From assembly GCA_000955785.1 (NCBI GenBank), contig JYOD01000071.1, forward strand, positions 1-64,000: a stretch of DNA of 64,000 nucleotides, in the 5' to 3' direction. The position numbers and the translations under genes are program-made. Origin of the DNA: Burkholderiaceae bacterium 16. GTDB lineage: Bacteria; Pseudomonadota; Gammaproteobacteria; Burkholderiales; Burkholderiaceae. How positions within the stretch are numbered: position 1 is the stretch's first letter; every line of letters starts with the position of its first letter. Below the pieces are notes generated by a model that saw only the letters and a program-made list of their open reading frames with translations, had not been told where the DNA came from and did not search any database. Positions 33,289 to 43,400 of the stretch are shown one piece after another.

Positions 33289-35736
33289 ATGCAATTCTCG
33301 GAATCCTGGCTTCGCAGTTTCGTCAATCCCGACAAGATCTCCACCGATGCGCTCTCGCACAGCCTGACCATGGCCGGGCTGGAAGTGGAAGAGGTTGGCC
33401 CGGTTGCGCCGCCTTTCAACAAGGTGGTGGTGGCGCGCGTGCTTTCCACCGAGCGCCATCCCAACGCGGACCGTCTCAACGTTTGCCAGGTCGATGCCGG
33501 CACCGGCGAGAACCTGCAGATCGTCTGCGGCGCGCCCAACGTCGCGCCCGGCATCCTGGTGCCGTGCGCGCTGGTTGGCGCGGTGCTGCCGCCGTCAGAG
33601 GCGGGTGGCAAGCCGTTTGAAATCAAGGTCGGCAAACTGCGTGGCGTCGATAGCTTCGGCATGCTGTGCTCGGCGCGCGAACTCAAGCTGTCGGAAGACC
33701 ACGGCGGCCTGATGCTGCTGCCCGAAGATGCGAAGATCGGCCAGGACATCCGCGAGTACCTGGATCTTGATGATCAGGTCTTCGTGATCAAGCTAACGCC
33801 CAACAAGGCAGATTGCCTGTCGATCCACGGCGTGGCACGTGAAGTTGCCGCGTTGACCGGTGCCGAGCTCCGGCTGCCCGAGATGAAGCCGGTACCGGTG
33901 ACGCTGACCGACAAGCTCCCGGTCAAGGTGTCGGCGCCCGACCTGTGCGGGCGCTTCTCTGGCCGCGTCATCCGCGGCGTGAACGCGCACGCGGCCACGC
34001 CGGCGTGGATGGTGCAGCGCCTGGAGCGGGCTGGGCAACGCAGCATCTCCGCGCTGGTCGACATCTCGAACTACGTGATGCTTGAACTTGGCCGTCCCTC
34101 CCATGTGTTCGACCTGGACAAGATCCACGGCGGCCTGGATGTGCGTTGGGGCCGCAAGGGCGAGCAGCTCAAGCTGCTCAACGGCAATACGGTCGAGCTC
34201 GACGAGCAGGTTGGCGTGATCGCTGACGACAAGGAGATCGAGAGCCTGGCCGGCATCATGGGCGGCGACAGCACCGCCGTCACGCTGGACACCACCAACA
34301 TCTACCTGGAAGCCGCCTTCTGGTGGCCGGAAGCGATCCAGGGCCGCTCGCGCCGCTTCAACTTCTCGACCGATGCCGGGCATCGCTTCGAGCGTGGCGT
34401 GGACTACGCCACCACGGTTGAGCATATCGAGCGCATCAGCGCGCTGATCCTCGAGATCTGCGGCGGCCAGGCCGGCCCGGTCGACGACCAGGTTGTCAAC
34501 CTGCCGCAGCGCAAGCCGGTGCGCCTGCGTGTGGCGCGCGCCGAGCGCGTGCTCGGCATCGAGCTGTCGCCCGCGGTCATCGCCGACGTGTTCCTGCGCC
34601 TGCAGCTGCCGTTCACCCGCGAGCAAGGCGCGGACGGCGAAGTGTTCGTGGTCACGCCGCCGAGCTATCGCTTCGACATCGAGATCGAGGAAGACCTGAT
34701 CGAGGAAGTGGCCCGTATCTACGGCTTCGAACGTATCCCGGCACGTCCGCCGATCGCCGAAAGCGAGATGCGCCCGACCGACGAAGCACGCCGCTCGACC
34801 CATGTCGTGCGCCACGCAATTGCCGCGCGCGACTACCAGGAGGTGATCAACTTCGCCTTCGTCGAAGAGAAGTGGGAGCGCGACTTTGCCAGCAACGACA
34901 ACCCGATCCGCCTGCTGAACCCGATCGCCAGCCAACTGGCGGTGATGCGTTCCACGCTGATCGGCGGCCTGCTCGACAAGGTGCGCTACAACCTCAACCG
35001 CAAGGCATCGCGCGTGCGGATGTTCGAAGTGGGCCGCGTGTTCCATCGCGATGCCTCGGTTGCCGATGGCGGCCTGACGGTGGCCGGCTATCGCCAGCCG
35101 ATGGTTGCCGGCGGCATTGCCTACGGCCCGGCCTTCGAGGAGCAGTGGGGCATCGCCACCCGCCAGGTGGACTTCTTCGACGTCAAGGGCGATGTCGAGG
35201 CCTTGCTGTTCCCGCGCATCGCGCGCTTCGAGCCGGTATCGCATCCCGCGCTGCATCCGGGCCGCGCCGCGCAAGTAGTGATCGACGGCAAGGTGGCCGG
35301 CGTGATCGGCGAACTGCATCCGCGCTGGCTGCAGGAGTACGAACTGACGCAAGCGCCGGTTGTCTTCGAGCTGGACCTGCAGGCACTGCGTGAAGTGGGC
35401 CTGCCCGGCTACACCGAAATCTCCAAGTTCCCGGCCGCCGTACGCGACCTGGCACTGGTGGTGAAGCAGTCGGTGCGCGTGCAGGACCTGCTGGACGCCA
35501 TGCGCGAAGCCCTGGAAAAACAAGGCTCCGCCCGCTATTGCCAGAGCCTGGTGCTGTTCGACGAGTTCCGTCCGAAGGCAGCCTCGGCGGCCATTGGCGC
35601 GGACGAGAAAAGCCTTGCGTTCCGCGTGACCTTGCAAGATACTGGGGCGACCCTCCAGGACGAAACCGTCGATAGCGCGGTACGTTGCATGGTCGAAGCC
35701 GCCAGCGCTGCATTCCAGGCGCGGATGCGCAGCTGA
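33289..35736 (+). CDS. pheT: Phenylalanyl-tRNA synthetase beta subunit
   Basis: An 815-residue subunit: N-terminal tRNA-binding domain (residues about 40-150), B3/4 editing domain, B5 DNA-binding-like domain, core and C-terminal FDX-ACB anticodon domain. It pairs with PheS as an alpha2beta2 enzyme and hydrolyses mischarged Tyr-tRNA. Start MQFSESWLRSFV is typical. Confidence 0.98.
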   Translation: MQFSESWLRSFVNPDKISTDALSHSLTMAGLEVEEVGPVAPPFNKVVVARVLSTERHPNADRLNVCQVDAGTGENLQIVCGAPNVAPGILVPCALVGAVLPPSEAGGKPFEIKVGKLRGVDSFGMLCSARELKLSEDHGGLMLLPEDAKIGQDIREYLDLDDQVFVIKLTPNKADCLSIHGVAREVAALTGAELRLPEMKPVPVTLTDKLPVKVSAPDLCGRFSGRVIRGVNAHAATPAWMVQRLERAGQRSISALVDISNYVMLELGRPSHVFDLDKIHGGLDVRWGRKGEQLKLLNGNTVELDEQVGVIADDKEIESLAGIMGGDSTAVTLDTTNIYLEAAFWWPEAIQGRSRRFNFSTDAGHRFERGVDYATTVEHIERISALILEICGGQAGPVDDQVVNLPQRKPVRLRVARAERVLGIELSPAVIADVFLRLQLPFTREQGADGEVFVVTPPSYRFDIEIEEDLIEEVARIYGFERIPARPPIAESEMRPTDEARRSTHVVRHAIAARDYQEVINFAFVEEKWERDFASNDNPIRLLNPIASQLAVMRSTLIGGLLDKVRYNLNRKASRVRMFEVGRVFHRDASVADGGLTVAGYRQPMVAGGIAYGPAFEEQWGIATRQVDFFDVKGDVEALLFPRIARFEPVSHPALHPGRAAQVVIDGKVAGVIGELHPRWLQEYELTQAPVVFELDLQALREVGLPGYTEISKFPAAVRDLALVVKQSVRVQDLLDAMREALEKQGSARYCQSLVLFDEFRPKAASAAIGADEKSLAFRVTLQDTGATLQDETVDSAVRCMVEAASAAFQARMRS

Positions 35737-35799
35737 TCCGCCAGCTGACATGACAATGGAGCGCCCGGACTTCCGCATCCGGGCGGATCGCCACACTGA

Positions 35800-36222
35800 A
35801 TGACAATGAACGATCGACAAGCGTATCTCATGGCCGCAGCAATGGGTGGGGCAAGCGACCGGCAGGCAGCCTCCCATGACGACGAGACGTCCGACGCCCG
35901 CGTTGCCGAGGTGCCGACCCTGACCAAGGCCGAGCTCGCCGAAATGCTGTTCGACCAGGTCGGTCTCAACAAGCGCGAATCCAAGGATATGGTCGAAGCC
36001 TTCTTCGACGTGATCCGCGAAGCGCTGGAACATGGCGACAGCGTCAAGCTCTCCGGCTTCGGTAATTTCCAGTTGCGCGACAAGCCTCAGCGTCCCGGCC
36101 GCAATCCCAAGACCGGCGAGATCATTCCCATCACGGCACGGCGAGTGGTGACCTTCCATGCCAGCCAGAAGCTCAAGGGCCTGGTGGAAGAGCGAGCCGG
36201 CCTGGTGGCGGTGGCCGGCTGA
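35800..36222 (+). CDS. ihfA: Integration host factor alpha subunit (N-terminally extended)
   Basis: A nucleoid DNA-bending protein of up to 140 residues. The IHF/HU domain begins near residue 40 (TLTKAELAEMLFDQVGLNKRE) and ends with the DNA-contacting GRNPKTGEIIPITARR arm. The first 35-40 residues form an Asp/Ala-rich extension absent from E. coli IhfA (99 residues); starts at 35806 or 35830 would shorten it. Its position after pheT is conserved in proteobacteria. Confidence 0.95.
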   Translation: MTMNDRQAYLMAAAMGGASDRQAASHDDETSDARVAEVPTLTKAELAEMLFDQVGLNKRESKDMVEAFFDVIREALEHGDSVKLSGFGNFQLRDKPQRPGRNPKTGEIIPITARRVVTFHASQKLKGLVEERAGLVAVAG

Positions 36223-36337
36223 TCGTTTGCCAGTAGCGCGAGCACTCGTTATCCTGCTTGTCTCGTTTGTCCGCGCGCCATCCCGCGCGGACACCACAAC
36301 CTCTCCCGGTACGGCCTGAAGCCCGCCCATTGACCGT

Positions 36338-36769
36338 ATGTCGGAAAGATCCAGCGAACGCATCTTGTTGCCGCCGATTCCCGCCAAACGCTACTTCACC
36401 ATTGGCGAAGTCAGCGAGCTTTGCGCCGTCAAGCCGCATGTGCTGCGCTACTGGGAGCAGGAGTTCACGCAGCTCAAGCCCGTCAAGCGGCGTGGTAACC
36501 GGCGCTACTACCAGCATCATGAAGTCCTGCTGATCCGACGCATCCGCGACCTGCTTTATGAGCAGGGCTTCACGATCAATGGTGCCCGCAATCGCCTCGA
36601 CGAAGGGCGCCAGCACAGCCATGCGTCTGCGGAGGACGAGCAAGCGCTTGCGACAGCGGCTGCCGATGAAGCACCGGTTTTCTCGCTCGACCTGAACAAC
36701 CTGCGCAACGAACTCGTGGAAATCCAGCACTTGCTCGCGCAGCTTCAGCAGATCGCGAAACACGAATAA
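36338..36769 (+). CDS. MerR-family regulator
   Basis: A 143-residue protein with an N-terminal MerR winged helix (YFTIGEVSELCAVKPHVLRYWE near residue 19; RRYYQHHEVLLIRRI follows) and a short Leu/Gln-rich C-terminal dimerisation helix. It lacks metal-binding cysteines. This ihfA-linked MerR protein is conserved in gamma- and beta-proteobacteria, but its target is not known. Confidence 0.93.
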   Translation: MSERSSERILLPPIPAKRYFTIGEVSELCAVKPHVLRYWEQEFTQLKPVKRRGNRRYYQHHEVLLIRRIRDLLYEQGFTINGARNRLDEGRQHSHASAEDEQALATAAADEAPVFSLDLNNLRNELVEIQHLLAQLQQIAKHE

Positions 36770-36809
36770 AAAGTGCAGCAAGGACTAGCCAATATTGAAA
36801 AGCGTCTGA

Positions 36810-36815
36810 TATAAT
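36810..36815 (+). promoter_or_regulatory. -10 element of tRNA-Pro
   Basis: A perfect TATAAT lies 10 bp before the tRNA. No good -35 hexamer is found at the usual spacing (TTGAAA at 36795 is too close). Confidence 0.55.
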
Positions 36816-36825
36816 CTTTTTCTTT

Positions 36826-36904
<79 letters not shown>

Positions 36905-36908
36905 TTAG

Positions 36909-36942
36909 AGCCCACGTAATCAATCGGTTACGTGGGCTTTTC
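36909..36942 (+). terminator. Terminator after tRNA-Pro
   Basis: A perfect 11-bp stem AGCCCACGTAA (36909-36919)/TTACGTGGGCT (36928-36938) is followed by T-rich DNA. Confidence 0.9.
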
Positions 36943-37232
36943 TCATTTCTGAATCAGCGCAGTCTTCAATGATATTGGAGAACTTCCAATATCCACCTTG
37001 ATGCCATAACGGGCGCGCAGGTTTTACACGCGTGTGCGCATTCTGGCAAGAACGGGCAGACGCCCTCCGGACTGCCAACGGCCACGAAACGGCACTTGTG
37101 CCCCCACTGCCATCCACGGCAATCTCGCGCTTTTCCGCGATGAGCCGCTCGGGCCTGCGCGCCTCACTTTCTTCAACCCGGCACAGCCCGTTCCACGTCC
37201 CGTCGGTGTGGGGCGGCGCATGTTGGTTGCAT
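36943..37232. other. No recognisable gene
   Basis: Open frames on both strands here have no family resemblance, and the minus-strand one runs on only because it continues the shifted lipoprotein frame. It may be old gene debris next to tRNA-Pro. I found no integrase and no copy of the tRNA 3' end. Confidence 0.4.
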
Positions 37233-37579
37233 TCAGGGTGCGATGGGAATCGGTCCGTATCGAACCTCGGGACCGTTCTGTGTCTTCGAGATCGACTCAA
37301 CCAGGTAGATATGATCTGGGACAAGTCCGGGAAGCGTTGCCGTGTGCTGCGTGACGAGGGCTGTATCCGGCGACGTATCGACTTGCACGCCAGTAAAAAT
37401 GCTGGTGCTATGGAGTTGTGTCGACGATGGGTACGTGGTTGTCCAGGTGAATGTTCCCATGACCTCATTCGGGAAGCGTTGCTGTTGGTGGTTGAAGCGT
37501 CGTCACTGCCGCCGCAACCGCCCAAGCCGAAGACCAGCGCACCGAGGACCGCAAACTGCCCAATCCGACGCAGCTTCAT
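37233..37579 (-). pseudogene. Frameshifted lipoprotein with fibronectin-like domain
   Basis: The gene starts at 37579 with a lipoprotein signal (positive MKLRRIG, hydrophobic core, lipobox FGLGGC near residue 22, then GGSDDAS). The frame then loses sense. A second frame, open from about 37503 to the TGA at 37233, reads FPNEVMGTFTWTTTYPSS… and ends PEVRYGPIPIAP, with the beta-strand pattern of a fibronectin-III-like domain (ATLPGLVPDHIYLVE). Joining the frames would give about 113 residues, a sensible small lipoprotein. The shift lies near 37470-37505. It may be a real mutation or a sequencing error. Confidence 0.6.
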
Positions 37580-37860
37580 CCTTGTTTCCTTTGTTCAGGT
37601 TGCGGCCAATGGGGCGCCTTCGAAGCCCGATTTTGCTGAATTGACTCTGGATGAGCATGCCCAAAATTGGTTATGCGCCAGGTGAGCCCGGCTTACGGCG
37701 CAAACAGGTTTGTAGGGAAGGGCCAGCCGCCTCTACAATCAACCCATCGACGGCGCGGCGTACATGTCTTGCCGGGCAGACGTTTGCGGCCCACGGCGCG
37801 GGGAAGCAGACTTCACCGGATGCCGCTTATGTTGGCTTGTGCAATCGACAGGAGTGAATG
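37580..37860. other. Divergent intergenic region, no gene
   Basis: No credible reading frame. A promoter-like pair for the next gene lies at 37710-37739. Confidence 0.45.
37710..37739 (+). promoter_or_regulatory. Promoter candidate for the 37.9-kb gene
   Basis: TTGTAG (37710-37715) and TACAAT (37734-37739) are separated by 18 bp, about 120 bp upstream of the first small gene. The -35 box is poor, so confidence is limited. Confidence 0.35.
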
Positions 37861-38151
37861 ATGGCCAAACGCGAGCGCGCCGCCCACGCCTTGCAGGACG
37901 AGGTAAGCCGGCGCATCCAGCGCATCGATGACATCGTTGAGGACGGCGCAAAGATCCGGGTGCCTGTGCCACAAGCGCATGCACGCGATGCGAGAGGGCG
38001 TAACTGGGATATGAAGGTCTTCGGCAACGCCGCAGGCTACGAAAGGAGTATCCGGGCCGTGGTGGACAAGGCACGTGACGAATTCGACCTGACCGAGGTG
38101 CCGGGCCAGCAAAGCGCTGATCCCTTCGGCACTCCCTCTTCGCCGGAGTAA
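37861..38151 (+). CDS. Small hypothetical protein
   Basis: A 96-residue charged, helical protein with no family I recognise (KRERAAHALQDEV… at the start, Pro/Ser-rich tail). Two adjacent ATG codons exist at 37858 and 37861; AGGAG at 37850-37854 sits 3 or 6 bases away, so the second is preferred. No signal peptide or membrane segment. Opens a run of five small plus-strand genes. Confidence 0.65.
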   Translation: MAKRERAAHALQDEVSRRIQRIDDIVEDGAKIRVPVPQAHARDARGRNWDMKVFGNAAGYERSIRAVVDKARDEFDLTEVPGQQSADPFGTPSSPE

Positions 38152-38172
38152 GGGCTTCGTTGGAGTAGCGAC

Positions 38173-38415
38173 ATGCAGGCTTGCGATCCCTGCCACCTTC
38201 TCGTTGGCGCACCGGCCACGGTGCAGCCGCATGAGAATCTGGCTGCATCCGGTGCGGGCGCGCTTGGCATGGACATCAATTCACGTTGGGTGGACCGGCC
38301 ATGGCGCTGCACGGTCTGCGGCGCCTGGATGTTCCAGAATGCTGCCCACGGCGAGCCGCCCAACGTCTGGCGCATGGGGCGCCGCCCGCAGGATCGCCCC
38401 CAGGACCGGACTTAG
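38173..38415 (+). CDS. Small zinc-ribbon-like hypothetical protein
   Basis: An 80-residue protein with two cysteine pairs (CDPC at residues 4-7 and CTVC near residue 46) spaced as in small zinc ribbons, plus a Trp-rich centre (RWVDRPWRC). The tail is basic and repetitive (RPQDRPQDRT). Its start lies 21 bp after the preceding gene. I recognise no family. Confidence 0.5.
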   Translation: MQACDPCHLLVGAPATVQPHENLAASGAGALGMDINSRWVDRPWRCTVCGAWMFQNAAHGEPPNVWRMGRRPQDRPQDRT

Positions 38416-38500
38416 ACCCGGCGGCGGGTTCGTGGCCGCTCTCCCTGGCCGGGCGCTGCGCTGCGGCATGCTACGATGGCCGCAAAGGGAGACGCTATTC

Positions 38501-38752
38501 ATGAATGAATCCAGAACGCAGAATTACCGAGGCTACGTGATTTTGATCTCGGTGCAGCAGCAGGAGCGGGGGTGCCTGGTGAGCGCCTCGATCGTCCAGG
38601 AAGCCAAGGGGGCGGTGCGCAATCCATCGCCCTTGCAATCCTGGGAGGGGCATGAGCAGGGCGAACTGCTGGAAGTGGCCGATCGGGCTCAGGCGCGCGC
38701 CTGCCGGCTGATCGACGCGACCGTGGACCACGTAGCTTATGCCGCGGGCTGA
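38501..38752 (+). CDS. Small hypothetical protein
   Basis: An 83-residue protein predicted as alpha/beta (strands in YRGYVILISVQQQE and CLVSASIVQE, then a helix ADRAQARACRLIDATV). The pattern recalls short DUF-type proteins common in Cupriavidus and Burkholderia, but I cannot name the family. AAAGGGAGA precedes ATG 38501. Confidence 0.65.
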   Translation: MNESRTQNYRGYVILISVQQQERGCLVSASIVQEAKGAVRNPSPLQSWEGHEQGELLEVADRAQARACRLIDATVDHVAYAAG

Positions 38753-38895
38753 TCGATCGTCGTGCCTGAGCCCGCTGGCGCGATCGGCTGCTGGCTTGTC
38801 TTGCGGCGGATGAGCCAGCCGGAGCATTGTTCGTATTCGGCAGAAGTTTTGAGGGTGGGCCTACATGGCGCGGTCTGGCGGTCGTTAATCCCGAT

Positions 38896-39264
38896 ATGAA
38901 ATCATTCGATGCTTGCGAAGAGGGCGCGGCCAACGCCGATGTCATGGGCTGGGGGTCTTCGCCCCCCCACGTATTGGCCGCCGTGCTCAATACTGCCCTG
39001 GCGGCAGAAGATCTGGACGGCTTTGCCGCGCTGTTGTCGGATATGGCGCGCGATCGCGGCTTCAAGGGCGCGCGTGGCTCGCACCAGTCCATCTACGATA
39101 TGCCCTACGCCAGCCTGCTGCCGCGCCAGCAGCATCTGCTGGCCGATGCCTTTGAGTTGCTGATCCGCCTGGGCCTGGAGCTGCAGCCCCGCAGGCCGCG
39201 CGTGCTGGGCGATATCCGGGGCGGGCTCCTGGCGCACGGCAATCACGAGATTCCCTCCGACTAA
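38896..39264 (+). CDS. Hypothetical protein
   Basis: A 122-residue mostly helical protein (LAAVLNTALAAEDLDGFAALLSDMARDRGF…, HLLADAFELLIRLGLEL). No signal peptide, membrane helix or known motif. The frame is open upstream to 38827, but ATG 38896 begins the balanced, acidic part. Not recognised. Confidence 0.6.
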   Translation: MKSFDACEEGAANADVMGWGSSPPHVLAAVLNTALAAEDLDGFAALLSDMARDRGFKGARGSHQSIYDMPYASLLPRQQHLLADAFELLIRLGLELQPRRPRVLGDIRGGLLAHGNHEIPSD

Positions 39265-39552
39265 CGGGCACGCGGCCCGGCTGGCAGGGCGGGCGTGCGG
39301 CGTGCTAGCATCTCGCGAAAACGGGGCGTTGACGCAGCAATCCACCGTCACAGCGGACAGCCATGGTCAATGGCATGCAGGTCCATCTGTGGCGCAACGC
39401 GGCCTTCAGTCCTGAACAACCAGATCGCCGCACTGATGGCGACGTGTCGCCCGGTCCGATGCCGATCCCGACCGGGCGATGATGCCGACACGGCCCGCGC
39501 GCGCACGGCCGTGGCGTTCGAGGGGAGCGATCGCGTGTTGTGGAGGTATGTT

Positions 39553-39807
39553 ATGGACGAAGACGAACCTTTCGGGGTTGTGTTCGAGGATTTTCGCGTC
39601 ATCTGGGTGGCCGAGCGTTTGCAGGACGGCACATGGACCGCGCGCTATTGCTGGAGCCCCGGCACCTCCGAGGCCTCCGGCAGGGCACTCCGGGCCGCGG
39701 TGCTCGGCGGCAAGTCAAAGCGGCTGCTGGGGGACTTCAAGACCGAAGAAGAGACCGTCGACGCCATTAAGGCGGCGGTGTTGCTTGAGGCGAAATGGGG
39801 GCGGTGA
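39553..39807 (+). CDS. Small hypothetical protein
   Basis: An 84-residue acidic protein, alpha/beta, with a strand-rich start (FGVVFEDFRVIWVAERL) and a C-terminal helix (TEEETVDAIKAAVLLEAK). A good ribosome site TGGAGGT (39541-39547) precedes ATG 39553. No family recognised. It converges with the DUF2939 gene, with only 2 bp between the stops. Confidence 0.65.
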   Translation: MDEDEPFGVVFEDFRVIWVAERLQDGTWTARYCWSPGTSEASGRALRAAVLGGKSKRLLGDFKTEEETVDAIKAAVLLEAKWGR

Positions 39808-39809
39808 AG

Positions 39810-40397
39810 CTAGGGCCTGGAGAGTTCAGGCAGCACGATGCTGCTCCATTTCCAGGTCCATAGGCCTTCTCGCGTCAGGCCGATGACAACGCGTTCGCCG
39901 TTGTCCTTGGTGGCGGAGGCTTCGACGCTGCCCCAGCCACGATAAGACAGGCCGTATTTGAGCGCATCCCTTGCGGCCTCCTGCTTTGCCTGCCCGGCCG
40001 GCTCGCTATTGCTACCCGGTGGAGCCGGGGCGGGAGGCGCGGGCTTCGGCTGCGCCTGCGTGCCGGGCTTCTCGCCGGCCATCAGCGCCATGACGCCGGC
40101 GGGCGACACCATGGTGTCGATCATGGTGTTGATGACCGCCAGGCCGATCGCTTGCCCGATACCGGCAAAGGGCATGTTCTGCAATCCGGTCCCGCCAAGC
40201 TTCTGCTGCAGGGACAAGTTCAGCTGTGCCTTCAGGCTTTCGCGCAGGGCGGGATAGTCGACATAGCGGGAGAACTTGTCGGCATCCCGTGCTTCGATGG
40301 CGGAGCGCATCTGGTAGAGCGCCCAGTACGGGCTGGCGTAGCTGCTGGCAGCGACGGCGATCACCGCCGCGATGGCGGCTTTGGCAGGTTTGTTCAT
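39810..40397 (-). CDS. DUF2939 family protein, membrane-anchored
   Basis: A 195-residue protein with an N-terminal signal or anchor helix (AAIAAVIAVAASSYA), then the DUF2939 signature: SPYWALYQMRSAIEARDADKFSRYVDYPALRESLK. A Pro/Ala-rich linker (about 113-130) leads to a C-terminal beta-rich segment. The family is found in beta- and gamma-proteobacteria and has no known function. ATG 40397 gives a proper signal. Confidence 0.8.
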   Translation of the reverse strand: MNKPAKAAIAAVIAVAASSYASPYWALYQMRSAIEARDADKFSRYVDYPALRESLKAQLNLSLQQKLGGTGLQNMPFAGIGQAIGLAVINTMIDTMVSPAGVMALMAGEKPGTQAQPKPAPPAPAPPGSNSEPAGQAKQEAARDALKYGLSYRGWGSVEASATKDNGERVVIGLTREGLWTWKWSSIVLPELSRP

Positions 40398-40494
40398 CGG
40401 GTTCCCGGTTGGAGCGTATGCAACGGTACAGCGAGGCCGCTGTACCGTTGCTGGCAAACATTCCGCCATTGTCTCCAATCGGTAGCGTCTGCGT

Positions 40495-43400
40495 CTACCC
40501 GCCCGGCTGGCTGCGCTCCAGCAAGCCAATTTCCCGCACGGCTACCGACAGCATCGACAGGCCGGCCGCGCCCGTTGCACGCTGGTCCGCCAGCATGCGC
40601 GAGAAGCGCTCGATCTGCGCCTGCCGGCCACCTCGCCATGCCTCGATGAGCTGGGCCGGGGTGTCCAGTTCCTGCGGTTGCGCCAGCACGCTTACCGTCA
40701 GCGCGCGCTTGAGGCGGCCGAGATCTTCCAGTGTCGTGGTACGTGCCAGTAGGTCCCAGTGGCTGTCGGCAGGCAGTGCCAGCGCGCGTTCGCGCAGCCA
40801 GCCGAAGCTGAACTCCGTGTCGAGCGCGAAATACACACCTGCCACCAGCGCCAGGCTACGCTGCGTGGCGGCGGCTACTTCGGCAATATCCAGCGCCGCG
40901 GCGGAGATTTCTCCCGCGGCCACGCGCAGGGCCAGGCCATCGCCCACGCCGGACTGGCTCAACGCCTGCCGTCGCTCGGCCAGCGCCGCGGCCTCGGGGC
41001 CGGCCAGGAGCGCGGGCAATTGCGGCGTGAGCCATGCCGCGGCCTCCGCGTAGCGTGCGCTGTGGCTGTCGGCCGGTCCGCCTGCCTGAGGATGCCGCAG
41101 GAACCAGAGACTGGCATGTTCCAGCAGCCGCCCCACAGCGGCGAACATTTGCGCCTGTACCGCGTCGTCGACGCGGTTGTCGAGCGCGTCGATGTCCGCC
41201 CAGAGCGGCTCCAGGCCGAACACGTCGCGCGCGATCAGACAGGCGCGCACGATGTCGGCGGGACGCGCATCGGTCTCTTCCAGCATGCGATGGACAAAGG
41301 TGGCACCGACGCGGTTGACCAGTGTATTGGTCAGGTGCGTGGAAAGGATCTCGCGGCGCAGCGGGTGGCGCAGCATGGTGTCGGCATGCCGCTCGCGCAG
41401 CGGCTGCGGGAAGTAGGCGGGCAACAGGCCGGCCACCAGCGGATCCTCGGGCAAGCTCGAGGCAAGCAATTCGTCATACAGCCACATTTTGCTGTAGGCC
41501 AGCAGCACCGCCCGCTCGGGCGAGGTCAGCCCCAGTCCGGCGGCCTTGCGTTCCACCAGTTCGTCCTCCGTTGGCAGGAATTCCAGCGCGCGCTTGAGGC
41601 GGCCTGCGCGCTCCAGCCAGCGGATCAGCCTGCCTTCCGCATCGATCAGCGAGGCGGCGTTGCGGCCCGCCACGGACAGCGCCTGGGTCTGGTAGTAGTT
41701 GTCTTCCAGCACCAGCAGGCCGACCTCGTCCGTCATTTCCGCCAGCAGCTTGTTGCGCTGCTTTTCGGTCATCTCGCCATCCGCCACCGCCAGCCCGAGC
41801 AGGATCTTGATATTGACCTCGTGATCCGAGCAATCCACGCCGGCGGAATTGTCGATGGCATCGGTATTGATGCGTCCGCCATTGAGCGCGAATTCGATGC
41901 GGCCAAGTTGCGTGAAGCCGAGGTTGCCGCCTTCGCCGACTACCTTGCAGCGCAGCTCGGCGCCGTTGACGCGGACCGCGTCGTTGCTGCGGTCGCCCAC
42001 TTGCAGGTGGCTCTCGTGGCTGGATTTGACGTACGTGCCGATGCCGCCGTTATAGAGCAGGTCGACCGGCGCCAGCAAGATGGCGTGGACCAGTTCGGCG
42101 GGCGACAGCGTAGTGGCTGTGATGCCAAGGCAGGCTTGCACCTCGGGTGTGATGGCGATGGTCTTGGCGGTGCGTGGAAACACGCCGCCGCCGGCCGAGA
42201 CCAGGCTCATGTCGTAATCGGCCCAGCTGGAACGCGGCAGCTCGAAGATGCGCTGGCGTTCGCGCAGGCTGGAAGCCGGGTCGGGGCTGGGGTCGAGAAA
42301 GATGTGGCGATGGTCGAACGCAGCCACCAGGCGGATGTGGGGCGACAGCAGCATGCCGTTGCCGAAGACATCGCCGGACATGTCGCCAACGCCGGCGACG
42401 GTGAAGTCGGTGGACTGGATATCGATGCCCATCTCGCGGAAATGGCGCTTGACCGATTCCCACGCGCCACGCGCCGTGATGGCCATTTTCTTGTGGTCGT
42501 AGCCTACCGAGCCGCCCGACGCGAAGGCGTCGCCGAGCCAGAAACCGTATTCGGCGGAGATCGCGTTGGCGTAATCCGAAAAGCTCGCCGTGCCCTTGTC
42601 CGCAGCGACCACCAGATAGGGGTCGTCGCCGTCCTCGCGCACCACTTCCGGGGGCGGCACCAGGGTGCCGGCGACACGGTTGTCGGTCACGTCCAGCAGG
42701 CCGCGCAGGAAGGTCTGGTAGCAGGCAATGCCTTCCTGCAGGAAGGCGTCGCGGTCGGTTGCCGCCGGCGGCCGCTTGACCACGAAGCCCCCCTTGCTGC
42801 CCACCGGCACGATCACCGTGTTCTTCACCATCTGGGCCTTCATCAGCCCCAGCACTTCGGTGCGGAAATCCTCGCGCCGGTCGGACCAGCGCAGGCCGCC
42901 GCGCGCTACCGGGCCGCCGCGCAGGTGCACGCCTTCCACGCGCGGGGAATAGACCCAGATCTCGAACATAGGCCGCGGCTCGGGCAGGCCTGACACCAGT
43001 GCAGGGTTGAACTTGAACGAGAGGTAAGGGCGTGGCCCGCCGTCGGGGCCTTGGCGGAAATAGTTGGTGCGTACCGTGGCATTGATCACGCCCAGGAACA
43101 GGCGCAGGATGCGGTCCTCGTCCAGGTTGGGCACCTGGTCCAGGGCGGTGCCGATGGCTTGCAGCAATCGCTCGCAGCGCGCCGCGCGGGCGCTTTCCGC
43201 GACGGGATCGAAGCGTGCCACGAACAGTTCCACCAGCCGCGAGGCGATGGCCGGGTTGCCGGTCAGGGCCCGTTCGATATATGCATCGCTGAAGGTCGAT
43301 CCGACCTGGCGCAGATAGCGGGCATAGGCGCGCAGGATGGTCACGTCGCGCGCGGCCAGTTCGGCGCGCAGCACCAGCCGGTTGAAGTCGTCGTTCTCGA

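Noticed and set aside
33793..36387. 864-codon minus-strand frame opposite pheT and ihfA
   Set aside because: Shadow of conserved genes; no motif and no plausible ribosome site.
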